The notes beneath the pieces were generated by a model. It ran no database searches. It was not told the origin of the DNA and saw nothing but the letters and a program-made list of their open reading frames with translations. From Zonotrichia leucophrys gambelii (Eukaryota > Chordata > Aves > Passeriformes > Passerellidae): a DNA stretch of 64,000 bases. Positions 34,701 to 46,700 of this stretch are shown piece after piece. Position numbers and translations under genes: made by a program. Position 1 is the stretch's first letter, and each line of letters opens with the position of its first letter. The stretch is from positions 12,402,599 to 12,466,598 of the forward strand of contig NC_088177.1 in NCBI RefSeq assembly GCF_028769735.1. Reading direction: 5' to 3'.

Positions 34701-37700
34701 GCTGGCACAAGAAGAAGCAGACAGGCTATGAGACACAATATCTGTAAATCTTCCAGTCAGATATATGCCTCCTGTTAAACAGAATATGAGTTGGATTTCA
34801 AAGACTCCCTGTACAACAGTTTGCAGGTCCTCCTCTGCCAGTACTACACCACTGTGTTCATGATGAGCAGAAATTTGTAGAAACACTGAGAGGAAGGTAG
34901 AGAAATGGCTAAAAGAATTTAGTTCAGTTGTGTTTAGCAGTTTAGTTCACTGCTAAAGACAACGCCAATGTCCAAAAGCTGCTTATGCAAGAGAAAGAAT
35001 TAGATTCCATTGCTGCCTAGAATAATTCAGTTCAGCTGCTTTTCACAAGAGGAAAACCCCCTAACTTACCAACATCTGGGCAGAGAGTCAACAAACAGCT
35101 TTCCTTCTATGGCATACTACACTTGTATACATTGAAAAAGATATCTGAAGAACAAAAATTGTGATGCTGATGATATTAAAGGCTCTGAATATTTTTTCCA
35201 AGGAAATGATGGCTTATGTTCTCCCTGCTTTGCAGTTAGGGTCTCTGAGAAGCTCTGCCACAAATACTGCCTAAAGCATTAAAAATACTCTAGCTTGGCT
35301 CTACTTGGCTGTTTGAACATGCTCTGGAACTGTAATACTAGGAAAAGCTTCCAGACTCCTAACAGCTTATCAAAAAGGAAAGCTTCCTTCTATTTACCAC
35401 AGCACTTTGACTAAGCTATATCCCAGGAACCAGACATTCTTTCAGTGTTTGATCTCTAGGTTAACACAGGTATTTAAGTGAGACAAGAATTGATCTTGCA
35501 CAGGAAGCAAGGTTAAGTTTAAAAACTGATTAGAATCAAGAGAGAGTTCAAAGTGCTTCCAAATTTATCTGCTGCCAAGGACAGATGATACCAGACTTCC
35601 TGCTCCTGCCAGAGGCTACAGGGAGAGGAAAGGGAGACAGAGGGTATTTATTTGACCTAGTAAAGTCCTTGAAGAGAAAGACTGTGCCTTAGATTTGCCA
35701 CACCTACAGATAAGACTTGTGATGGTATTCAGCCTTTGCACTCCTGGAATGAGAGGATACACACACACCAGCAAGGCTGCCAGTCCAGAATCTAGTCGTA
35801 TTCAAAATAAAAGGCTGTGCTGGACATGGGCCCATAGAATGTCCCATTCTCACCCTGCTCTTAGGAAAGGGTGAGCAAGGCACAGTCATTTCTGACCTTT
35901 AAAAACATACTGAGAGGCAGACACTGAGCAGATAATATTGTCATCAGCCAAGTCTTGAATCCTTGCACAGGACAAGAGTGGCTGATTGACAAGCTTCTTT
36001 ATACCTACCCTCACATTACTGTACTAAAGTAATTAACAGGATGGCCATGCTGAACAAGGCATGTCCCTACCAATCAGGGGAGGAAAAGCCTGTGGACAAA
36101 TACTTAGAGGGTCTGCATAATTATGCTACAAGTACAAAATTAAACAACCATTTTCCATGCCAAAGAGTTTACAGTCAATAGTCAAGAGTGAATTTAACAG
36201 AGAGTTCAAGGAAGTGCAAGACCCCTGTCAGATGTAGCATGCTCTGCAATCACACTCCTCACTAAAGCTGGGAAACTGATCAATATAATTGTAAAAAAGC
36301 ATTGAAGATGCACACTAAATAAAAAAAATCCTGGGAGTGCAATTAATTCACCTAAAATACAAAATCTTTGGTTTAGTACTCCCTTTAACAACAACAACAA
36401 CAACCCAACAACAACCAAACTAACAGATTTTGCTAAAATTCTGAATCCAATACTTAAACTTCTGACACAACAGTTCCTACTCATGGAAAGAGTACTATTA
36501 GCTTCAAATATCAAATGATGAGCATCAGGTATCACTTTCCAAAACAGATTTTTTGTCTTTGAGAAAAAATGAGTTTTGAGCCACTACCTCTGGAATTTCT
36601 TTACTCCAGCATAATGGAGACAATTAGGTTATTCAGTTCAACTCAAAAATATCTTGCAGTCATCTCTTCATGCAAGCTGGCTTTCCCAACATTCAGCAAA
36701 TATGTCCCTTAGCATTTTATTGTTCAAATCCAAATTTCCAAGATAAAACCATCTATTCTTTTCTTTCTTGCCCTTCCTGTCTACCAAAACAATTTTTTCT
36801 AACCTTTCCATGCAAAATGGAACACCATTATATGATGAAACAGATCTAATCCAGATTATGAATTAGATCCATAATCCAGACTATGGATTAGATCCAGATT
36901 ATGTATTCCCTGAACATTTTTCCCAAAAAAAACACCTTTCTCATTTTATTTCTCAAAATTTAGGCTACTTAGAGCTCAGCTGGAAACACCTCCTTTGCTG
37001 AGCTTGCTGCTGGGATAACTCAGACTTTCTCAGGAATTTACCTCCTAGTAATTTCAACCTACTCCAGGAAAAAAAAAATACAGCTTCTTCCCATAGTTAT
37101 TAATGAGAGAACAACACCACATGGTACCATCACAGCTGGGATTTGACTCTTCTAACATTAGCCAGCTAAGAATTGGAACTGGCTGCTGAAGCTGCCAACT
37201 GTAGCTGGTGGAAAGATACTGAATCCTCCAGAAAGTGGCACCTCCAGCCCTAGACTGAGCATCTGAGTGGCAGAAATCAGGGCACTGCTGCTCACTGCCT
37301 ACAAAAAACTGAGACACATATGGCTGCTGCAGTGGGTAGAAGTTCTCTTAGTGGCTGGAGCCCATGGGACTGCTTGGGAGCCTCCTGATTGTGGTTCACA
37401 GTTTGCCTCACAGGCAGGGTGCACATTTTACAGATGGGGTAGGCACTGCAGTGATGTTACTCTGTCCTAATTCTCTGCTCAGTTCTAGCAACCAAACACC
37501 TTTCCTCAAAAAAGCCCTTCTGAAACTTGCTAGAGGCTGGCAGTGATTGCTTAATTTTTCTAAAATATGAGTCAGGAAGAACATCTAGCTTTTTATCCAG
37601 AATAATTCAAGGCTTAACTGTACAGACTGTACTCAGGCAAGTCTTCCTTTAAACAAGTGCAGCCTGAACACTGGAGCTGCAAGATGTTATTTCTGTCCAA

Positions 37701-40700
37701 TCTGCAATTTTCAGCCAAAATTCTAAATTTCATAAACTTAAAAATTTCAGGTTTGAGCTGTGACAGATTTTTGAAGGTGTACCTGAAACTCCTAATTTCT
37801 CTTCACATTTGTAGATCTGCAATTAACAAGTGGTGAATTAATTTCTAATTTTCAGTGCAGAACAAATCCCTTCAAATGTCTTGCAAATCCCCAGACTTGG
37901 GAATGTACAAAGAAAGCAAGAGCAGACTGACAGAGATTAATTTATCTTACAGTTCTGAATTGTTGAGTTGACAAATGCACAGACTTATTCCAATGAGTAA
38001 AGCCAACAGTGTGGAAACAATTGCCTCCCAGTCTCTCAGCTCCATCATGTAACAGCAGCCATGCTCCCTGACAATCCACACCTCCCTGTACAGCTGCCTC
38101 AGGTGCCTCTGGCTGGGGAAGGCAACAAGTTTGGCCCTATAAAGCTCATTTATGTTCATCACTGGCCTGTGGAAGAACATCCTCTTAACTTGGGCCTAAG
38201 TGGTTTTGATTCACCTGTGTTGTTACAACGGACTGGAGAAAAAGCACATGGTGTGCTGGAAGGAGAGGGGATCCAGCAACAGCTCAGACTGCACTTTATG
38301 CAAAGCCTTGCTCTTCACCATCTTTTTAGATGCTCTTCAGCAGCCATTGCACCAACAGTACACAACTTACAGACTTGCAGATTTTAGGCAGTCATGAGCA
38401 TTCATAAAGTGGTGCAAAGACATGTGAAACAGCAGAATGGGGAGGAACTATAAGACGCCACCTCAAGGGGAAGTTAACTGAGAACTTTTGATCTCCCTTT
38501 CTCCAGGAGGTGCTCAGCTCTGGTGCACCAACCAGACCAGTCTGTGTCTGTACTGACTGCACCCTGGCACGCTGTCACTGAGGCAGGGAACATGCCAGAA
38601 GCCCACTGACCTCTGCAGACAGGGTTGTAAATCTTGATGATGGGGGTCTGGGGTGTGTGCTGGGAGGGAATCTCTCCTGCCATCCTGATGCCTTTTTATT
38701 GGTCCTAAATCAGGAGCCAGACACAGTTAGGGTGGTAAAAAGAGGTTACCTTTGTAAGGATCCTTAGGTGCACAATTCACCAGGTGGAAAACACCAAAGT
38801 TGTACACACAGCATAATGTGTATACATTTTTAATGGGTTTACAAATTAGCATATATGACAAGAATCCCCAGTTAGAAGCATAACTGGTGAGGTAATTCCA
38901 CAGTCCAACTCTTTTTCAAATTCCCCCTCCTCTAGATAGGGACTAAACTGTTTATAAAAATATGTCTGGAAAAGCTGGTCTCAACCTTGGTTCCCATGAA
39001 GAACCAAAATAGGACAAGAGCCTCAGATCCCCAGCTTGGAACCTTTGGAATGTGTTTTGTCTTTCTGCTTATTGGGTAGAGTCAGGAAAAGTACTGGAGA
39101 TAAGCTACAAATACAATAATAGGATACAGAGCTACAAATTGTCTTAGGTTGGAAATGCAAGATGTGGTTGGGGGTGTGCATTCCATGGCCATCTGTTGGA
39201 ACCAGGTGGGGCAGCCATCTTCTATTAATTGGGCCACCTGTTAGAACCAGGAGGGGCAATGTTCTTTATCTCTGCCACAACCCGTCCTCCCTGCAGGAGA
39301 TCTCTGCTGTTCATGGCCACTGAGTGTCCCTGCATGGCTGATAAAATTCCATCATCCCATTGGGAGATGCTCCGCCCAGGGGAGGAGCCAAGCATTCCTA
39401 CCTGGATACAATCTGAGGTTTGGAACAGCACAGCAGCCTTTGCCCACTGCATTCCCAGAGGAGCAGCTTTCTGCTGCCCTGCATTCCCAGAGGAGCAGCT
39501 TTCTCCTCCCCTGCATTCCCAGAGGAGCAGCTTTCTGCTCCCCTGCATTCCCAGAGGAGCCAGCTTTCTCCTCTCCTGCATCCCAGAGGAGCCAGGCCCA
39601 ACTCCCACCCTGAGCTGTAGAGGAAACTCCCCTTGTGCAGGATCCCAGCTCACAGCAGACCACAGCTGGCACTGCATGGGCTGGCCCCTGGCATGGGCTG
39701 TGCCACCACCCTGACACACAGGGGGGCAGCTCCTGCTCTGACTCTGGCAGTGTTGTTTTGTGTTACTGCATTTTTATTTTTCTTTATAAAGAACTGTTAT
39801 TCCTACTCCTATATCTTTGCCCAAGAGCCCCTTAATCTCAAAAATTATAATAATTTGGAGGGAAGGGGTTTACATTTCACATTTCAAGAGAGGCTCCTGC
39901 CTTCCTTAGCAGACATCTATCTTTTCAAATCAAAACAAAATTTATGTGTAAAAGCACAGAGAATATATAAAAGAAGACAAGGCAAAAAAAAAATCAATTC
40001 ATCTTTAATCCAAACTGATTTTGAAGCTAAGATACCCATTCAAGCCTCTTCATCTGCCCACCTCTGAGATGTCTTACCAGTGCCAGTCCATTTTATCACC
40101 TAATGAACAAGCCTATTCTCCTTGCAAACATTTCTGTGGTTTTTGGAAAGCATCTACTGAATAGTGGTGTCATCAATTTGTTCAAACTTTCTGACTCATT
40201 ACTAATTGCATTTTGTTTTCTACAATTTAGGAAGATGGTGAAGTTCTTCCTTAATCTTCCTAAAAACCTTCATGGAACATTTCATTCTTTAGCATGACTT
40301 AGATATTTCTTTTTTCTATGTGTCATCTTACTTCTTACAAGGTGCCTGCCTGTCACTATAATTAGTGGCATTTTAAAGCTCATGCATGTAATTCTAGTCT
40401 GTGCAGCTCCATTCACTTTGATGATGCTCTGCTGCTTCACATCCACTGAAGTTCTTGCCTGTGGCTGAGATTTTAGGTATACATTTTAAGATAAAATTAA
40501 GAGAAATCTAGGTTAGTTTTATCCTTGGTTGCTGGTCCATGAAGCATTCTAAATAGTCTGCCTTGCCAGGAATGAAAATACTCCATTAGTGCACTTCTGT
40601 ACTTTGATATGGTACCAACCACATCCACAGACAGAATTTCAAAAGGAAAACCAAAAATCTGAACCAAAAAAACACAAGAAAAAAATCAGTCTTGGCATCT

Positions 40701-43700
40701 GAATCAGATTTCCAACACCCTCTCTCAGCTCCCCATGCTTCCCTTGGGCTGTCTGAGAAATAACAGATGCAAATGGGTTACTTTTGTAAGCACGGCATTT
40801 CCTCCCCAGCTGATGCAGTGTGAAAATCCATCTGAAGCCCAGCAGACATACCCATGAGCAAGTCTCCTCTGAGCTTTGCCAGTGATGATCCATTTCACCA
40901 CACTGTACCAGAAAACCAGACAAGCACCTCCTGGCTGCACCACAGAGCAGAGAGCCCTCATTTCTCTCCACTGCAGAATACCAATTAAAACACTAAAATG
41001 TTTCAAACCCTCTATTCCTAGGAGGAGCTTAATGCAGTGCAAAGTTAGCTTGTTCCTCCCCCAAAAAGCATTCTCTTCACACACCACACTCACACAACTC
41101 CCATCAGGTGGAATGATTTCTCCCCTTTTCTTTGTTTCTGTGGCTGCCAAGTCAGAGTTGAAGGAAAATCAGTCTGCTGTCTGATGAGCTTTTGATAAAA
41201 TTCCAGGCTGAAGCACTGCACCTCTTGATTTATTTAGCATTCAAACATCCCGAAGAGCTTCTTCAATTTTGCAATCCAGCCTCTGGCAGTTTCAGAGTGC
41301 AGCTTTCTCTAGAACAGCTCAAAGTTAAGAGAAATCCTTGTGCCAGGCTGAAATATACCACTGGTAAAAGGATAGTCTGCCTTGAAATGACACTTTAGGG
41401 CTGCCTGTCTGTACTCCTTTAGTGATTTGCATGTTATGTTTATGTACTTAACTTGCCCAGATATATGCTGGGTTTTTCTCTGCCTGTTTTTCCTGTTGCT
41501 ATCAGCACTTCCAGTTCAGGTTAACAAGAAGCTTTCTGTTTGTTTCATGTATCACCACTAAAAGCAAGTAACAGATAACAGCTCATTTCAGCCAGGGTAA
41601 TATTGCTACCAGACATTAAAGAACTGAGCAGACACAAGGAAATGAAATTAGCTTTCATGCTGCTCTCACAGACCCTCTAAAATTCAACTGCAGAAACTGG
41701 AAAAGAATTATCCTAAAACCTCTTGTCTAGACTAAGCAACTATGGCATAAAGGAGACATGAAGGAAAAATTTAGTGAGCTTCTCTTTGCCCAACCCACAG
41801 CTCAGTGGCTACATACCACTGGAACTAAAAAATGCTTTCGCTTCAGTGATGTGCAGATTTCCCCTGGAATGCCCACAGCAGTGAAATGCCATCCTGTGCC
41901 ATCCTTCACTGCTCAAGGACTCTGAGCAGTTCTTTAGAGCTAAGGACATTCAGCTGTCTAGGCATGGTGTCTACAAAGAAACACAGTTTGCTGTGGCATC
42001 CTAGTTCTTGTATAATTGTTACAGCCCAGAGAGAGTGACAGAGAGGAGGAGGAGGACAGGGTACCATGGTGCTGGTTTCAGGCCCTAAGTCCAACACCTG
42101 GGCCTGTAAGAGGAATGCTAATCCAGAAGCACAGTCTGAATTTGTCTTGCTGGAGCCCCTGCACACCCCCATCTGCTACATGGTATGCCAAATGGAGTGG
42201 AGCTCCCATGAAAAATAATCACACCTGTCAAAATAAAGGCAGAATACCTTTGCTGAAGCATTATCTCCTGGACTTTATGAGTAACTGGCTGCTGTGCAAA
42301 TCCTGGAAAGTACTGAATGTGGTAATTTACCATGAAAACAGATCAACACCTTAGAGATAGCTGTTTAAAATATGAGCCTGTTCTTTTTCTCTGGAAGACC
42401 TACAGCAGGTACAGTTAAGTTCTGAAGATTGTCCTCTTCTTGGCCATTTAACATCACTTAAACAAGCAAGGGATTTGGAGAACACAAGTAGCTTTATAAG
42501 GCAACTCAAGATGTCTCCTGTCACAAAGGTGCACACAAAAGAGTAAATAACATATGGGTGAACATGAAGAGTGGAATCCTTACCTGCCCTCCTTTAGGCT
42601 GGTATTTGATATTATCTGTTGACCCAATTTTGGACCTGACATTCTTGAGGTCAGGTAGAGGCTGATTAATAACTCGTAGCTGCTTTGGAGTGGCTGGAGA
42701 TTTAGGAGGAGTGCGAATTATGGCAACTTTTTTCTCAGTAGGTACCAGTATTGCAGATTTGGGGGTCCCAGGAGTGTGGGGAGTTCTGGAGTAACTGGGT
42801 GTCCCTGGAGTGCCTGGGGTACGGGAGGCATAGCTTGGTGGTGTCCCTGGAGTGATGGCAGTGGAGCCAGGAGTAGTGGGGGTAGAAGTTCCACTTTTTC
42901 CCGTTCTGCTACGAATTGGCTCTGATCCTACATGCAAGAGAAAAAAAAAAAAAAACAAAACAGCTTTAGAGGCACAGAAGTACCGCTCTTCTTCCCTTTG
43001 TACTCCCAAAAGTGCATCCCTATGTGCCAAGCAGGACACACCTCTTCAGGTGACAGTGCTGCTGCTGGAACAGCAGCAGGAATGGGTCACTCTGTGTCTT
43101 ACTTGGCTACTCAACCTGCCAGGAATTACCTGGCCATGAGAGGTTGAGCTCTCCATTCTGTACCACAGAAGTGCTTCCCACAATACCCCTGCTAAGCTGC
43201 CTAAAACAAGGCACATCATCACATTTATTTCCATTTTGGGCAAAGGACGAGAAACATCCTTGGAATCCAACCTCTGGGACTTGATCCAACCAATTTCAGT
43301 GGATCTGGGCAATAAACTAGGAAGCAGTAAAAATTCTGATGACATTCCTGAAATGAAAAGCTGTGAGTGCCTGGCTGGAGCTGTTTCTCATACCACTGCT
43401 GGAAAAGTGCAGATGAACCCCAGGTGGGCATTCAACTGATGCATAAGCTATAGCTCTGTTGTGTGCATGGGTAGATGTCCTTACAGTCAATTGCTATTTT
43501 TCATTAGTGCTGTGAAAGAAAACCATTACCACAGGCAACCTTGACAAAAAGTCACATTCTACTTACATCTGCATGCAAGTAAAAACCCCAACTCTATCAT
43601 TTTGTAGCAGCTCCATTCAGCGTTTATGGCATTGCCAGTCCTTTTTACTGAGCACAAGGATCAGTCTAGCTGTGTTTTCTGCAGCCAGCTCTGCTTCTAA

Positions 43701-46700
43701 CTCTCAAACATAAATAAACAGAAGCTGAGATATCTCCAAAGTTAAATTTTGCTGAGAATACTTATGGAGAGAAAGATCAAGGTAACTCTCAAAACCTGGG
43801 AACCCCAAATGGGTGCATGTATGTTTTCACTCTTCAAATATTCAGAAATTATAAATCCAATGGGCCCCTCAAAACCATCCAGGGGGGCTAAACACATTCT
43901 TATTTTAAGTATTATCATTCTGTTTGTGCAATGATGGTGGCCCAAACCCAATGCACTCCTGTCCCTGGGGCTCAGGAGACACTCCTTGCTCTACATGATT
44001 CATTAGGCAGACTGAGCATACTCCACTCACCTCCCATTTCCCTGAGCAGGTTTCTTTCTTTCCAAACCAACCCTAAAGTTTCTCACTATACCATCTGAGA
44101 CAGAAAGTGAATTTTTTTTTCCCACCTCCTTGCAGGCCTGGTGTATTTACTTTTCATTTCTCAGCTCTTCATCACCTGCCAAATGCTTAATAGCCTCTCA
44201 CTCCTGGTCAGGAGAATGGGCTGGCTGCTGTGGCAGCTGGAAGTCACTCTGCTTTCAAAGGGTCTCTGTTTCACCTTTGGTGCATCACTTATGACTTTTT
44301 TTGCAGAATTTAATCATCTACTTCCCTTAAACTGTCTTAAAAAGAGTTGAGACTGGTTTCTAAAGAGAGAAGACAGAAATTCCTATTGGAAAGCAGGAAG
44401 CCACATGTAGGTTCTAAGGCCTGGCTAAAAGTTCTGGGGTTATTTAGTAAATTGTCTTTGTCCTGTAATTTATTTTGGCTTGTGATTTGATAACTTTGGT
44501 CCTCATAAAAGGAACCTAGCTGGTTCACTGCCCCCAGTGAGTCACTCTGCTACTTAACATCTCAATTCTCAGCAGAAATTTTACCCTAGGAGTAGAGCAA
44601 AGGGAGATAATTACTGGGAAGCAGCAAATAAATGACTCTAACTATCAGGTTCACTTTTCCAAGACCCATCAGAATATTTCAGGTTGTCTGCTTCAGCTTT
44701 GACTCATTATTTCTTGCTGCTATTTGTAAATGCTCTGTGTTAAGTACCTCACCCAGCTCTGAGCTCCCTACAAAGGCATTTTCTAATATCAGCAATTAAT
44801 CTGGGCAGCAGACCTTGCTCTGGGCACTGCAGGTGCATCCTGTCCCTGCTTTCAGGCACTTGGCATGTGAACAAAACCAGTTCTACAGCGTGCGGTCTTC
44901 ACAGGGGTCCCAGGATGAGGGAAGAGACGAGAATGTTGACTCCACATTTCAGAAGGCTTGATTTATTATTTTATGATATATATTATATTAAAACTATACT
45001 ACAGGAATAGAAGAAAGGATTTCATCAGAAGGCTAGCTAAGAATAGAAAAGGAATGGAATCAATAACAAAGGCTTGTGACTTGGACAGAGAGTTCGGACA
45101 GCTGAACTGTGATTGGCCATTAATTAAAACAACCACGTGAGACCAATCACAGATCCACCTGTTGCATTCCACAGCAGCAGATAATCATTGGTTACATTTT
45201 GTTCCTGAGGCCTCTCAGCTTCTCAAGAGAAAAAATCCTAAAGAAAGGATTTTTCAGAAAATATCATGGCTACACTACAGCACACTCCAGAACCACTCCT
45301 CTGTGTCAGAGGCTGTGCAATGTGACAAATCTGACCAGGATGGAGACAACCACAGGAGCAGGAAAAGGGGAACATGCAAAATAAAGAGACAACTCACGGG
45401 TAGTCCGTCGTACTGAGGAGGAGAGCGAAGATGTGAGGGACAGGGAGTTCTCCTCTCTGTCTCTGTCTCCTGAAACACCTCGCCGAGGAGGGAGGATGGA
45501 GGAAGGCCTTGGCAGAGATGAACGCTTCTCGGGGCTCTTGCTTACTCCATCCTACAGCAGCACAACAACAAAGGAAGGTTTAGTTTGCAAACCTCACTCT
45601 TTGGGCTATGATTTCCTGCATCTACACACAGAGGGGAAAACCTAATCCTGTGGGCCCATTTTGGGATCAGTCACCCTCCCTGCTCTAACTTAGCTCCCTG
45701 GTGCATCTTTACGGCATCCAAACCTCTTCTGATTACTATCCTGAGACATCTAGGGATAATCTTGGATCTAAATATGGATTCCACAGCTGGCTCTTACTAA
45801 GGAAAAAAGAGCGGGTTTTTTAAGTGCAAATTGAAAGTAAACTCTCTAGAGCTCAAGTGTGAAATTCCTATATGAATTTACCTGCAAAGTAACTGCATTA
45901 CTGGTGTCCAGACACTAGATTGGTACGTGTTGTGTGATTTTTGCATATTCAAACACTAACTTGTAAATTTCTTATGGACATAAATTTTTAGCTACAGGCT
46001 TTGATGGTATTTTCTGTTTGTTTTTTTTTTCTTTTTTCCTGAATTTGGATTATAAATCCTGCTGTTTTAATTCCTTCTATAATAAAATGCTTACTTTTTG
46101 AAATCAGTGCATACCTTCTCTTTACCAGAGTAAAGTACACCTTTACCATTAGGGCAATGGACATGTATGTTAGAATATTTTTGAGTTTATGGGATGTGCA
46201 GCCAAAGACAGACCAGCGTAAGCAGACATTCTTCCTAAAGACAAATGATGATGGTCCCAATCAGTAAAAGACACACCAAATATGACATTAAACAAAAAAT
46301 GAAAGTCAAGGGCAAAACCAATTTTTAAACCGGGATAGTTAAGTCACCATAATGTACATTTGAAACACAAGTTAAATGTAAATATGGAGAAGCTGGAATG
46401 GACTGCCAATCATTTTAAATTGATACTGCAACTTCTTCGCAAAGTCCTATGCACTGACTAAATTTGGTCCTTGACATTTGGTTTCTGCCCTATTCTATCC
46501 CCTGCTGCTGGTAATTACAATTGTACCCTCTTATGCTGGAGGTTGAACTTCATTTTGAAGAATATTAACAGGTCAAAAATTACAGTTTTTTAAACTCGGA
46601 GGGCAAATTGGTCCTGCTGCTCTTTACCACCTACTCACTTGCAAATGGCTGTAACTTCTTGGCAGTTAATGAAGTGGCATCCATATGATCAACAGAAAGA

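Larger units (their letters stand above)
31723..42583 (-). other. Large MAP2 intron before the repeat-2 exon
   Basis: 10.9 kb, the longest intron in the window. It holds the paired hairpins at 34531-34586, a locally repetitive ATTAGATCCAGATTATG-type patch near 36842-36904, the AAC run and the adjoining LTRs at 38630-39937. The 213-codon minus-strand ORF at 34097-34738 has no recognisable motif, no splice context and lies in an unremarkable part. Confidence 0.8.

Noticed and set aside
34097..34738. 213-codon minus-strand ORF in the large MAP2 intron
   Set aside because: It begins with a hydrophobic stretch like a signal peptide, but the rest has no motif, no splice context and no similarity I recognise.
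39225..39719. ORFs of 161-164 codons on both strands
   Set aside because: They lie in the GC-rich tandem repeat of an LTR; both strands are open because of the repeat unit, and no retroviral protein is encoded.
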